NCBI GenBank assembly: GCA_966248875.1
Contig: CBINBI010000033.1
Coordinates: forward strand, 1-33,899
DNA length: 33,899 nt
DNA from: Dokdonella_A sp966248875
GTDB lineage: Bacteria; Pseudomonadota; Gammaproteobacteria; Xanthomonadales; Rhodanobacteraceae
Direction: 5' to 3'
The notes under the pieces are model-generated. The model was not told the origin of the DNA and made no database searches. It saw only the letters and a list, made by a program, of their open reading frames with translations. Both the position numbers and the translations under genes were made by a program. Of the stretch, positions 23,604 through 31,633 are shown one piece after another; the stretch's first letter is position 1, and every line of letters begins with the position of its first letter.

Positions 23604-25004
23604 CTATTCGAAGCCGGCCGCAAAGATGAGATCATTCAACACGCGCGCCGCGTACGCATCGACGTTCCCGAGGTCGGTCACGTAGAGCACGCCGGTGAAG
23701 ACGATCTTGTTGTTCTGCATTGCCACGCCGCCGAACAGCTGACCCGGTACGGTGGTCAGGCCGAAATCGTAGGTTTTTTTGCCGAGCGTGCCGAAACCGG
23801 GGTCGGGCAGGCCGTTCGGCAACAGGCGGACGGCGGCGGCCAGAATGATGTTCGTGGCCGGGCGCTGCGCGGCTCCTCCCAGAACGAGCCTGCCGTTGCT
23901 CTGCTCGGCCATGGCGAGTACGAGGTCCGGGCCGTCCGGCTCGAGATCGAATGCGATCGTCGTACGGCCGCCGATGCCGAAGCTCGAATCGAGCGAGCCG
24001 TCGGGCAGAAGGCGCACAACGGCCATGTCCTGGTTCGCTGTGGAGGTCGGTGACGAATCGGCGAAGCCACCCAGCACGATGCGGTCGTCCCGCTGCAGCA
24101 GCATCGTGTATGCCCCATCGCCGTTGCCGGCGGCCGCGCCGCCGAGATCGAACGCGATCACGACGCGGCCATCGGCGCTGAAGTCGGGGTCGGGTTGACC
24201 ATTGGGAAGCAATCGCGCGGCCGCGAAATCGGTTCCGCCGGGGGCGCCGGCATCGGCGAGGCCGGCAAGGACGATGCGGCCTTGCGAGTCCACTGCGACC
24301 TGGTTTGCGGCTTCGTTCTTGGTGCCGCCTGCAAGATTGAATCCGATCGTCGCGCGGCCCGTCAGATTGAACGAGGTGTCGCGCGAGCCGTCGGCGTTGA
24401 GCTGGAGCACTGCAAAATCGAGGCCGTCCGTCGCGGTGGTTGCGGAACCGCCGACGACGATTCTGCCGTCGGGCCGGAGCGCGACGCTGTTGCCATTGTC
24501 GTCGTTGGTGCCGCCGAGATCGAAGCCGACGACCGATTTGCCGGTGCCGGCGCCGAACGTTGTCGTGTCGAGCGTGCCGTCGGCGTTGAGGCGGGCGACG
24601 GCGAAATCCGCGTTGGGGTCCGGGAACGGAAACGTCGTGCCGGCGACGACGATCTTGCCGTCGGCCTGCACGGCGACGCCGTGGCAGATGTCGGTTCTGC
24701 CGTCGAAATCGATAGTGGTCTTGCCGTCGAAGCTGAAACTCGTGTCGAGATCGCCATCGGCTGTGAAGCGCACGACGAAGAAATCGATATTCGCAAACTC
24801 ACCTTCGCCACCGCAGTAAATGATCTTGCCGTCCGGCTGCAGGGCCATTGCGGTGGGAATCTCCGAATAGGTGTCGGTCGTTCCCGCCCTCCGCAGCCCG
24901 TTCACTCCGAAGCTCGCATCGAGCTCGCCATCCGCGGCCGAAGCGGCCGCACACAAAGCCGCAAGCACCAGCGCGGGTGCCCGCATTCCGATCCATGCAT
25001 ACAT
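23604..25004 (-). CDS. Secreted delta-60 repeat protein, probable seven-bladed propeller
   Basis: 466 residues. The start is the ATG at 25002-25004, six bases after GGAGGGG; an earlier in-frame ATG at 25008-25010 abuts that site and is less likely. The signal peptide ends near AAASA. Seven delta-60 units follow, each with a G-x-x-D-x-x-F-G-x-x-G turn then a V-A-x-x-x-D-G-(K/R)-I-x-x-x-G strand pair (examples: VAVQADGKIVVAGT, VALRPDGRIVVGGS, VAVDSQGRIVLAGL). Seven such units are consistent with a seven-bladed beta-propeller. The chain ends DLIFAAGFE, like the '-IFADGFE' tails I recall on secreted proteins of Xanthomonadales, and may be a sorting or processing signal (inference). The function is not known; a binding scaffold is likely. 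Confidence 0.85.
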   Translation of the reverse strand: MYAWIGMRAPALVLAALCAAASAADGELDASFGVNGLRRAGTTDTYSEIPTAMALQPDGKIIYCGGEGEFANIDFFVVRFTADGDLDTSFSFDGKTTIDFDGRTDICHGVAVQADGKIVVAGTTFPFPDPNADFAVARLNADGTLDTTTFGAGTGKSVVGFDLGGTNDDNGNSVALRPDGRIVVGGSATTATDGLDFAVLQLNADGSRDTSFNLTGRATIGFNLAGGTKNEAANQVAVDSQGRIVLAGLADAGAPGGTDFAAARLLPNGQPDPDFSADGRVVIAFDLGGAAAGNGDGAYTMLLQRDDRIVLGGFADSSPTSTANQDMAVVRLLPDGSLDSSFGIGGRTTIAFDLEPDGPDLVLAMAEQSNGRLVLGGAAQRPATNIILAAAVRLLPNGLPDPGFGTLGKKTYDFGLTTVPGQLFGGVAMQNNKIVFTGVLYVTDLGNVDAYAARVLNDLIFAAGFE

Positions 25005-25047
25005 GGTCATCCCCTCCCAAAGGACAGGCTTACCATAGCGCAAAGAT

Positions 25048-25089
25048 AAAAAAATTTCGTGATGGCCGGCCCTGCGCTGCAGCGCCGGC
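25048..25089 (-). terminator. Weak terminator candidate after the cytochrome c gene
   Basis: GCCGGC at 25065-25070 can pair with GCCGGC at 25084-25089 around a 13-base loop that itself contains the palindrome GCGCTGCAGCGC. On the minus strand a run of seven T follows (25054-25048), about ten bases beyond the stem. The distance weakens the call. The same AT-rich patch could instead belong to the promoter of the delta-60 gene. Confidence 0.3.
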
Positions 25090-25125
25090 GCCGTGTCTCG
25101 TGCCCGGAACGCTCACTTGAGACAG

Positions 25126-26010
25126 TCACTCATCGTGAAGCGCTTCCGCCACGTTCGGCGGCGAGCGACGGTACACTCGAAGGTAAGTGTAGATATCGGC
25201 GATTTCCTGGTCCGTGAAGCGCGCGAACGCTTCGCGCGCGACCCAGCGCATGAGGCCGATATCGCGGCCGTCGAGCGGCTCGCCCGTGCGCAGAAGGTGC
25301 ATGAAGCGTTCCGGGCTGTACGCCGCGACGACGTCGAGCGGCGGGCTGCCGTAAACCTTGCGGCCGCCGAGATCGAGGCCGTGGCACTCGGTGCACGTGA
25401 TGCTGACGAGATAACGGCCGCGCGCAAACGCGGAATCGCGCGGCAGCTCGCCCCAGCGCGGCATCGCACGATCGACTTCGCCCATCGACGTCTTCCATTC
25501 GCCGGTCAGGAGCGCGACGCGGCCGCCGAGGTGAATCGTGCGCGTGCGCTCGACGGGCGGTGCCGGCGGTTGCGCGCGCAGGTGCGCGATGATGCGGCGG
25601 AGATCGTCGTCGCCGAGCGCATAGAACGTGCCCGAGATCATGCCGATCGCGGTCGTGCCGTCGCGCTTCAGGCCGAAACGGACGAGGCGCACCAGCTCCG
25701 GATCGCTGTAGCGCGGCAGGACGTCGGACAGCGTCGGCGCGGTGAGCTCGTACCAGCCGTCGATGTCGTCGCTCCCGCCCTGGCCTTTCGCGCCGTGACA
25801 GCCTTTCCAGCAGCCGACGATGACGGCCATGCGCTCGCCCTCGGCGAGGTCATCAGCCGAAACTGTCGCTAAAGAACGAAACGGCGCCAGCGGAGCGTCG
25901 TGGTGACGATGGAGGACCCATTCCGAAGCGGCGTACACGCCGGCCAGCACAAGCAGCACGCCGGCAGCGAAGACCGCGGACACCACCCGGGCAGCGCGCA
26001 TCCCCCGCAT
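25126..26010 (-). CDS. Membrane-anchored dihaem cytochrome c
   Basis: 294-residue periplasmic electron carrier held by an N-terminal helix (VVSAVFAAGVLLVLAGVYA, residues 9-27). Two haem sites are visible: CWKGCH (C67, C71, H72) and CTECH (C206, C209, H210). M124 (GMISGTF) and M254 (GLMRWV) lie at suitable distances to be axial ligands. Each haem domain ends with a class-I style helix (DDDLRRIIAHLRAQ; FTDQEIADIYTYLR). The ATG at 26008-26010 has GGGGGA just upstream. The frame stays open upstream into pckG, but that part is antisense-like noise and pckG is read in a different frame. No oxidase or dehydrogenase partner adjoins it. A dehydrogenase acceptor or cbb3-like donor role is possible but unproven. 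Confidence 0.88.
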   Translation of the reverse strand: MRGMRAARVVSAVFAAGVLLVLAGVYAASEWVLHRHHDAPLAPFRSLATVSADDLAEGERMAVIVGCWKGCHGAKGQGGSDDIDGWYELTAPTLSDVLPRYSDPELVRLVRFGLKRDGTTAIGMISGTFYALGDDDLRRIIAHLRAQPPAPPVERTRTIHLGGRVALLTGEWKTSMGEVDRAMPRWGELPRDSAFARGRYLVSITCTECHGLDLGGRKVYGSPPLDVVAAYSPERFMHLLRTGEPLDGRDIGLMRWVAREAFARFTDQEIADIYTYLRVYRRSPPNVAEALHDE

Positions 26011-26171
26011 CGTTCCCCCGAATCGCGGACTTCGAAACGCCCGTGCACACGTCGCGCCCCGGCAGACGCCTCGACGCTCACCTCTGCACGGACGATCGGC
26101 GCGCCATCGGCGCCATGATCGCCCGCAACGAAAACGCGGCTCTTCCGGCGCGACGCACGCCCGCGAACCGA

Positions 26172-27983
26172 TCAGCCCGTCGCCGATTTCGCCGGACGCA
26201 CGGCGCTCTCGATCGCGTCCGCGACGCGCTGCTGTTCCGCCTTGAGCCTTGCCGGCATACGCGGGCCGAACGAATCGAGGTATCTGCCGATGTCCGCGAT
26301 CTCGTCGCGCCAGCCTTCGGGATCGACGTCGAGCAGCGCATCGAGCGCGCGGTCGGCGAGCTTCAGCCCGTCGGTGCGGAGATCGTGCCTGCGCGGCACG
26401 AAGCCGATCGGCGTTTCTTCTGCCTGCGCCGTGCCTTCGCAGCGGCCGATGATCCACTCGAGCACGCGCAGGTTCTCGCCGTAGCCGGGCCAGAGGAACT
26501 TGCCGTCGGCGCCCTTGCGGAACCAGTTGACGTGGAAGATCTTCGGCAGCTTCGCGCCGGGCTTGTCGAACGAGAGCCAGTGCGCGAAATAGTCGCCGTA
26601 GTTGTAGCCGCAGAACGGCTTCATCGCCATCGAGTCGCGGCGCAGCACGCCGACCTGGCCGGTTGCGGCAGCCGTGGTTTCCGATCCCATCGACGCTCCG
26701 ACGAGCACGCCGTGCGCCCAGTCGCGCGCCTCGAACACGAGCGGAACCAGCGACGGGCGCCGGCCTCCGAAGATGATCGCGGAGATCGGCACGCCGTGCG
26801 GATCCTCGGCGTGCGGCGACCAGCTCGGGCACTGCCTGGCCGACACGGTGAAACGCGAGTTCGGGTGCGCGGCGGGACCATTCTTCGGATCGTACGGGCG
26901 GCCTTGCCAGTCCGTGACCGGCGCGCCGGGCAGGCCTTCCCACCACGGCTGGCCGTCGGCGGTGACGGCGACGTTCGTGAAGATCGCATCGTGCTGCGTC
27001 GTCGCCAGCGCGTTCGGGTTCGTCGCGCTGCTGGTGCCGGGCGCGACGCCGAAATAGCCGGCTTCGGGATTGATCGCCCACAGGCGCCCGTCCGGGCCCG
27101 GCGTCATCCAGCAGATGTCGTCGCCGACGGTCCAGACTTTCCAGCCCGCTTCGCGATAGCGCTCGGGCGGAATCAGCATCGCGAGATTGGTCTTGCCGCA
27201 CGCGGACGGAAACGCCGCCGCGATGTAATGGGTCTCACCCTGCGGGTTCTCGATGCCGACGATGAGCATGTGCTCGGCGAGCCAGCCTTCGCTGCGCGCC
27301 TGCCAGCTCGCGATGCGCAGCGCATGACACTTCTTGCCGAGCAGCGCGTTGCCGCCGTAGCCGGAGCCGATCGACTTGATCGCGAGCTCCTCCGGAAAGT
27401 GCATGATAAAGCGGCGGTCGGGATCGAGCTCGCCGATCGAGTGCAGGCCTTTCACGAACGCGTCTTCGCGCTCGCCGCGCGCGGCACGCTCGGCGCCCTC
27501 GCGCTCGATGCGCGCGAGCGCCGGCGCGCCCATGCGCGTCATGATGCGCATGTTGGCGACGACATACGGCGAATCGGTGATTTCGACGCCGCAACGCGCG
27601 AGCGGCGAATCGATCGGACCCATGCAATAGGGGATCACGTACATCGTGCGGCCGCGCATCGCGCCTTCGAACAGCGCGTCGACCTTCGCGTGCGCCTCGG
27701 CGGGATCCATCCAGTGGTTGTTCGGGCCGGCGTCCTCCTTGTTCTTCGTGCAGACGAAGGTGAGGTGCTCGACGCGGGCGACGTCGGAGGGATGCGAGCG
27801 GTGCAGCCAGCAGTTCGGGTGCGTCGACTCGTTCAGCCGGATCAGCGTGCCGTCACGCTCCATCTGCTGGATGAGCCTTCGGTTTTCCTCGTCGGAGCCG
27901 TCGCACCAGTGCACGGCGTCCGGCTGCGTAAGTCGGGCGACCTCGTCGACCCATCGGTTCAACGCTTGGAGTTTGCTGGACAT
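26172..27983 (-). CDS. pckG: Phosphoenolpyruvate carboxykinase (GTP)
   Basis: Cytoplasmic gluconeogenic enzyme, 603 residues, converting oxaloacetate plus GTP to PEP, CO2 and GDP. Family marks of the GTP class: the P-loop FPSACGKTN (258-266) with the reactive cysteine C262, GSGYGGNALLGKKC (206-219), the metal-site region WTVGDDICW, NPEAGYFGVAPGTS and the later GYNYGDYFAHWLS. The length matches GTP-PEPCKs (about 600), not the shorter ATP type. The ATG at 27981-27983 gives the standard N-terminus; the frame is open a further 31 codons to an ATG at 28076, but those residues are not family-like. There is no strong ribosome-binding site. The TetR gene lies 108 bases upstream on the same strand and read-through is possible. 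Confidence 0.96.
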   Translation of the reverse strand: MSSKLQALNRWVDEVARLTQPDAVHWCDGSDEENRRLIQQMERDGTLIRLNESTHPNCWLHRSHPSDVARVEHLTFVCTKNKEDAGPNNHWMDPAEAHAKVDALFEGAMRGRTMYVIPYCMGPIDSPLARCGVEITDSPYVVANMRIMTRMGAPALARIEREGAERAARGEREDAFVKGLHSIGELDPDRRFIMHFPEELAIKSIGSGYGGNALLGKKCHALRIASWQARSEGWLAEHMLIVGIENPQGETHYIAAAFPSACGKTNLAMLIPPERYREAGWKVWTVGDDICWMTPGPDGRLWAINPEAGYFGVAPGTSSATNPNALATTQHDAIFTNVAVTADGQPWWEGLPGAPVTDWQGRPYDPKNGPAAHPNSRFTVSARQCPSWSPHAEDPHGVPISAIIFGGRRPSLVPLVFEARDWAHGVLVGASMGSETTAAATGQVGVLRRDSMAMKPFCGYNYGDYFAHWLSFDKPGAKLPKIFHVNWFRKGADGKFLWPGYGENLRVLEWIIGRCEGTAQAEETPIGFVPRRHDLRTDGLKLADRALDALLDVDPEGWRDEIADIGRYLDSFGPRMPARLKAEQQRVADAIESAVRPAKSATG

Positions 27984-28041
27984 TGGGCGGAGGGCGCTTC
28001 GGGCGGCGCCGCGAACGAACAGGAAGCGTCCGACGTTAGCC

Positions 28042-28074
28042 GCGGCGGGTGGCCATTGCAAGGCAAGCCGCCGC
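28042..28074 (-). terminator. Stem-loop between the TetR gene and pckG
   Basis: GCGGCGG (28042-28048) pairs with CCGCCGC (28068-28074), with a nested GCC/GGC pair inside the 19-base loop. It starts 18 bases after the TetR stop codon and precedes pckG. There is no U-run, so it may attenuate rather than end transcription. Confidence 0.3.
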
Positions 28075-28091
28075 AAGTGGCTGATTGCGCT

Positions 28092-28673
28092 TCAAGCCGG
28101 GATCAGCGTCGCGATGACGTGATCGACGTAGACCTCGAAATCCTCGTGGCTCGGGCGCGGCAGTCTCAGCTGCAGGGACAATTGCAAAAATCCCGTGTAT
28201 GCGGAGTAGGCGAGCCGCGCACGGTGCGCGGCCGCACGGCGATCGAGCCCGGCCTGGCGATAGGCGAGCGTCAGCACGTCGAGGCGGCGTTGCGACACGC
28301 GCGCCATGACCGGCCTCACCAACGGGTGATCCAGCGATTGCATCAGCGCCGCGTAGATCACGTGCGACTGCATTTCGCGGCTGACGCGGCGGAACAGCTC
28401 GCGCAGGCGCTCGCGCGGATCGGCGACGGGGTCGAGATCGGCCATCACGACTTCCTCGTCGCTGCGCTCCCAGCGTTCCAGAGCCGCCTTGATCAGCGCC
28501 TCCCGCGTCGGGAAGTGCCAGTAGAAGCTGCCCTTGGTGACGCCGAGCCGGCGCGCCAGCGATTCGACCGCGACGGCGCCGAGGCCGCCTTCGGCAATCG
28601 TGTCGAGCGCAGCCTGTTCCCAGTGGGCAGCGGAAAGCCGGCTCTTCGGCTCGAGCTTGGTGACGGCGGTCAT
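28092..28673 (-). CDS. TetR/AcrR family transcriptional regulator, probable fatty-acid oxidation repressor
   Basis: 193-residue one-component repressor. The N-terminal helix-turn-helix (about residues 18-60) shows ALDTIAEGGLGAVAVESLAR, then RLGVTKGSFYWHF and PTREALIKAALERW, the standard TetR pattern. The C-terminal ligand domain (about 75-193) resembles TetR_C regulators with AYSAYTGFLQLSLQL. The ATG at 28671-28673 was chosen over a start at 28712. It is divergent from fadE. The intergenic region has two copies of CCATAC-N6-GTAT(G/T)G, good candidate operators for this protein. By analogy with other TetR proteins beside acyl-CoA dehydrogenases, an acyl-CoA could be the inducer (inference). 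Confidence 0.9.
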   Translation of the reverse strand: MTAVTKLEPKSRLSAAHWEQAALDTIAEGGLGAVAVESLARRLGVTKGSFYWHFPTREALIKAALERWERSDEEVVMADLDPVADPRERLRELFRRVSREMQSHVIYAALMQSLDHPLVRPVMARVSQRRLDVLTLAYRQAGLDRRAAAHRARLAYSAYTGFLQLSLQLRLPRPSHEDFEVYVDHVIATLIPA

Positions 28674-28716
28674 CCGCCAAGTGTGCCGCAGCGGTGCCGG
28701 CTTTTGAAGCAAACGC

Positions 28717-28735
28717 GTGGATATTCACAATCCAC
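28717..28735. promoter_or_regulatory. Inverted repeat GTGGAT-N7-ATCCAC near the TetR promoter
   Basis: GTGGAT (28717-28722) and ATCCAC (28730-28735) form a perfect 6-bp inverted repeat, 44 bases upstream of the TetR start. It differs from the CCATAC operators, so a second regulator or a promoter element for the TetR gene is possible. Confidence 0.3.
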
Positions 28736-28750
28736 TCAATGGGATAGAAA

Positions 28751-28768
28751 CCATACGCATGCGTATTG
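28751..28768. promoter_or_regulatory. Operator 1 (CCATAC-N6-GTATTG) for the TetR regulator
   Basis: The core ATACGCATGCGTAT (28753-28766) is a perfect 14-base palindrome. The flanks give CCATAC / GTATTG half-sites matching operator 2. It covers the -35 of the predicted fadE promoter. Confidence 0.6.
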
Positions 28769-28794
28769 ATTTCCGCCGTCAGCCGTTCCATACT
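28766..28794 (+). promoter_or_regulatory. Predicted sigma-70 promoter of fadE
   Basis: TTGATT (28766-28771), 17 bases, CATACT (28789-28794). Each hexamer matches consensus at four of six positions with ideal spacing. Operators 1 and 2 touch the -35 and -10 respectively. This leaves a 5' leader of roughly 265 bases before the fadE start, in which I see no gene. Confidence 0.45.
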
Positions 28795-28805
28795 CGATCG
28801 TATGG
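28788..28805. promoter_or_regulatory. Operator 2 (CCATAC-N6-GTATGG) for the TetR regulator
   Basis: Perfect 6-bp half-sites CCATAC (28788-28793) and GTATGG (28800-28805) with the same six-base spacer as operator 1. The centres are 37 bases apart. It overlaps the predicted -10. Confidence 0.55.
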
Positions 28806-29069
28806 ATTTTGCGCGGCCCGGCAGGCCATGAGCTCGCGTCGTCCGCGGGCCTCGGATGCACGGGAGCGTCGCCGTCCGCGTGGCCGGGCCGCGCCCCGTC
28901 TCGCACCGCGACTTTTCGGGAATCGGGCCGTGCGAGGCACGCCGTTGCGATGCCATGCCCCGAGTCCCGGCGCAGAGGCGATGGCTATGATCGTCGTCGG
29001 CCATAACGTCGCATTCACCCGGCAGGCCGCGCAATTCCGCATGGCGCTGCACGACGAGGAGTCCTTGCA

Positions 29070-31535
29070 ATGAGCTCGTTCGTTCCCGTTCTCGCGGCCA
29101 TCGCCGTTTCTCTCGCCGCGGCCTATTTCCGCATCGGACTCAGGTTCTGGACGGTGGCTGTCGCCGTCGCGATTCCGCTGGCGGGCTGGCTCGCGGGATC
29201 ATCGCTGCTCGCTATCGCGATTCCGCTCGTCGTCTTCGCGGCCATCGCGATTCCGCTCAATCTGCCGGAGTTCCGCCGGCGCAGAATCAGCGCGCCGCTG
29301 CTCGCGACGTTCGCGAAAGTCACGCCCAAACTCTCGGACACCGAGCAGATCGCGCTCGAGGCGGGCACGGTCGGCTTCGAAGGCGAGCTGTTCAGCGGCA
29401 AGCCGGACTGGAAGAAGCTTCTGGCGCAGCCGCGGCCGGAGCTTTCGGTCGAGGAGCAGGCTTTCCTCGACGGCCCGGTCGAAGAGCTCTGCCGCATGAT
29501 CGACGACTGGGAGATCACGCACGAGCGCGCCGACCTCACACCGGAGATCTGGGAGTTCCTGAAGAAGAACCGGTTCTTCGGCATGATCATTCCGAAGGAA
29601 TACGGCGGGCTCGGCTTCTCGGCGCTGGCGCACTCGGCTGTGCTGCAGAAGCTGGCCGGCATGTCGACGACACTGGTCTCGACGGTGGCGGTGCCGAACT
29701 CGCTCGGGCCCGGCGAGCTGCTCGTCCATTACGGCACGAAGGAACAGAAAGACCATTACCTGCCGCGCCTCGCTGACGGGCGCGAGGTGCCGTGCTTCGC
29801 GCTGACCGGCCCGTACGCGGGCTCCGACGCGACCTCGATCCCGGACTACGGCATCGCCTGCAAGGGCGAGTGGAACGGCGCGAACGTCGTCGGCGTGCGG
29901 CTCACGTTCGACAAGCGCTACATCACGCTCGCTCCGGTCGCGACGCTGGTCGGCCTCGCGTTCCGCATGTACGACCCCGAGCACCTGCTCGGCGACACCG
30001 AGGATCTCGGCATCTCGCTCGCTCTGCTGCCGCGCGAGACCAAAGGCCTCGAAATCGGCCGCCGGCATTTCCCGCTCAACGTGCCGTTCCAGAACGGACC
30101 CGTGCGCGGCAAGGACGTGTTCGTGCCGCTGTCGCAGCTGATCGGCGGTCCCGACATGGCTGGGCAAGGCTGGCGCATGCTGGTGGAATGCCTCTCGGTC
30201 GGGCGCGCGATCTCGCTGCCGTCGAACACCGCTGGCGGCGCGCGCACGGCCGCTGCCGCGACCGGCGCGTACGCGCGCATCCGCAAGCAGTTCGGCCTGC
30301 CGATCGGCCGCTTCGAAGGCGTCGAGGAAGCGCTCGCGCGCATCGGCGGCTACACCTACGCGATCACCGCGCTGGCGCGCGCGACCGCGGCCGCCGTCGA
30401 CCGGGGCGAAAAGCCGGCCGTGCCGTCGGCGATCGCGAAATATCACGCAACCGAGCTTGCGCGCGAGGTGGCGAAGGACGCGATGGACGTGCACGGCGGC
30501 AAGGGCGTGATCCTCGGACCGTCGAACTGGATCGGCCGCGGCTGGCAGGGCGCGCCGATCGCCATCACGGTCGAAGGCGCCAACATCATGACGCGCAGCC
30601 TCATGATCTTCGGCCAGGGCGCGATCCGCTGCCATCCTTTCGTGCTGAAGGAAATGGAGGCGCTGCGCATCGCCGATTACGGCGAGCGCCTCAAGGCGTT
30701 CGACGCGGCGCTGTTCGGTCACATCGGCTTCGCGATCTCGAACGCGGTGCGCAGCTTCGTGCTCGGCCTCGCGTTCGGCCGCATCGGCCGCGTGCCGGGC
30801 GATGCGTACACGCGCCGCTACTACCGCAAGCTCAACCGCTACGCCGCCGCGCTCGCGCTGGTCGCCGACACTTCGATGCTCGTGCTGGGCGGCAAGCTCA
30901 AGTTCAAGGAGAAGCTTTCGGCGCGGCTCGGCGACGTGCTCTCGCATCTCTACATCGCGAGTGCGATGCTGAAGCGCTACGAGGACCAGGAGCGTCCGCC
31001 GACCGATCGTCCGCTGCTCGCCTGGGCGTTCCACGAGAGTGTGTGGCGCATGCAGATGGCGCTCGACGGCGTGCTGCGCAACTTCCCGCTGCGCCCGGTC
31101 GCGTGGCTGCTGCGCGTGCTCGTGTTCCCGTTCGGGCGGCGCGAAGTCCCGCCCTCGGACCGCCTCGGCCGCCGCGTCGCCGCGCTACTCACCGCGCCGA
31201 ACGAGGCGCGCGATCGCCTCACGGCCGGGATCTACGTGACGCCGAATCCGAACAATCCGGTCGGGCGCATGAACGCGCTGCTGCCGGAAGTGATCGCGGC
31301 GGAGCCGGTCGAGCGGAAATTCCTGAAGGCGGCGAAGTCGGGCCAGCTCACGGGCTACGACTACGATTCGCAGCTCGCGGACGCGCAGGCCAAGGGCGTC
31401 CTCAGCGAAGCCGAAGCCGCGTTGGTGAAGCGCGTGCGTGATGCGTCGTTCGAGTTCATCTCGGTCGACGATTTCGATCCCGCCGATCTCGCGGCTGGCC
31501 GACACTCGAAGCCCACTTTGCGCTCCGTCGCCTAA
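29070..31535 (+). CDS. fadE: Long-form acyl-CoA dehydrogenase FadE
   Basis: 821-residue flavoenzyme (E. coli FadE 814) catalysing the first, FAD-dependent step of fatty-acid beta-oxidation. The ATG at 29070 has GAGGAG eight bases upstream. The N-terminus carries about three hydrophobic helices (residues 4-60) that tether it to the inner membrane, as in E. coli. The ACAD core shows IPKEYGGLGFSALAHSAVLQ, CFALTGPYAGSDA (flavin/substrate region) and AKDAMDVHGGKGVILGP. The C-terminal DUF1974-type extension (from about residue 540) begins near HIGFAISNAVRSFVLGL and ends with ASFEFISVDDF. Regulation by the divergent TetR protein through the two operators upstream is strongly suggested. It converges on a second acyl-CoA dehydrogenase. 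Confidence 0.96.
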   Translation: MSSFVPVLAAIAVSLAAAYFRIGLRFWTVAVAVAIPLAGWLAGSSLLAIAIPLVVFAAIAIPLNLPEFRRRRISAPLLATFAKVTPKLSDTEQIALEAGTVGFEGELFSGKPDWKKLLAQPRPELSVEEQAFLDGPVEELCRMIDDWEITHERADLTPEIWEFLKKNRFFGMIIPKEYGGLGFSALAHSAVLQKLAGMSTTLVSTVAVPNSLGPGELLVHYGTKEQKDHYLPRLADGREVPCFALTGPYAGSDATSIPDYGIACKGEWNGANVVGVRLTFDKRYITLAPVATLVGLAFRMYDPEHLLGDTEDLGISLALLPRETKGLEIGRRHFPLNVPFQNGPVRGKDVFVPLSQLIGGPDMAGQGWRMLVECLSVGRAISLPSNTAGGARTAAAATGAYARIRKQFGLPIGRFEGVEEALARIGGYTYAITALARATAAAVDRGEKPAVPSAIAKYHATELAREVAKDAMDVHGGKGVILGPSNWIGRGWQGAPIAITVEGANIMTRSLMIFGQGAIRCHPFVLKEMEALRIADYGERLKAFDAALFGHIGFAISNAVRSFVLGLAFGRIGRVPGDAYTRRYYRKLNRYAAALALVADTSMLVLGGKLKFKEKLSARLGDVLSHLYIASAMLKRYEDQERPPTDRPLLAWAFHESVWRMQMALDGVLRNFPLRPVAWLLRVLVFPFGRREVPPSDRLGRRVAALLTAPNEARDRLTAGIYVTPNPNNPVGRMNALLPEVIAAEPVERKFLKAAKSGQLTGYDYDSQLADAQAKGVLSEAEAALVKRVRDASFEFISVDDFDPADLAAGRHSKPTLRSVA

Positions 31536-31542
31536 GTCTCTC

Positions 31543-31565
31543 CCTCTCCCGCGCTGCGGGAGAGG
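31543..31565. terminator. Shared hairpin between convergent acyl-CoA dehydrogenase genes
   Basis: CCTCTCCCGC-GCT-GCGGGAGAGG is a perfect 10-bp stem with a three-base loop, seven bases after the fadE stop. The sequence plus the following ATAGGATGAGG resembles the CCCTCTCCCGC..GCGGGAGAGGG element I recall as a widespread intergenic repeat in proteobacteria. It is positioned to end transcripts from both sides. Confidence 0.6.
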
Positions 31566-31633
31566 ATAGGATGAGGCAAGGTGGGTTCGCCGTCGCAAGT
31601 CCGGCCCGCGCCACCGCGGTGCGCGTCCGGAAA

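Noticed and set aside
25126..27201. An apparent 691-residue fusion of the cytochrome c with an upstream domain
   Set aside because: The upstream half is a shadow frame of pckG. A good ATG with a purine-rich site at 26010 gives a complete signal-anchor cytochrome.
26043..28769. A 908-codon open frame on the plus strand opposite pckG and the TetR gene
   Set aside because: Spans two real genes and their gap. Composition is typical of an antisense shadow.
28717..29073. A 118-codon open frame in the fadE leader
   Set aside because: It runs through the operators and predicted promoter, is Arg/Pro-rich without motifs, and overlaps the fadE start.
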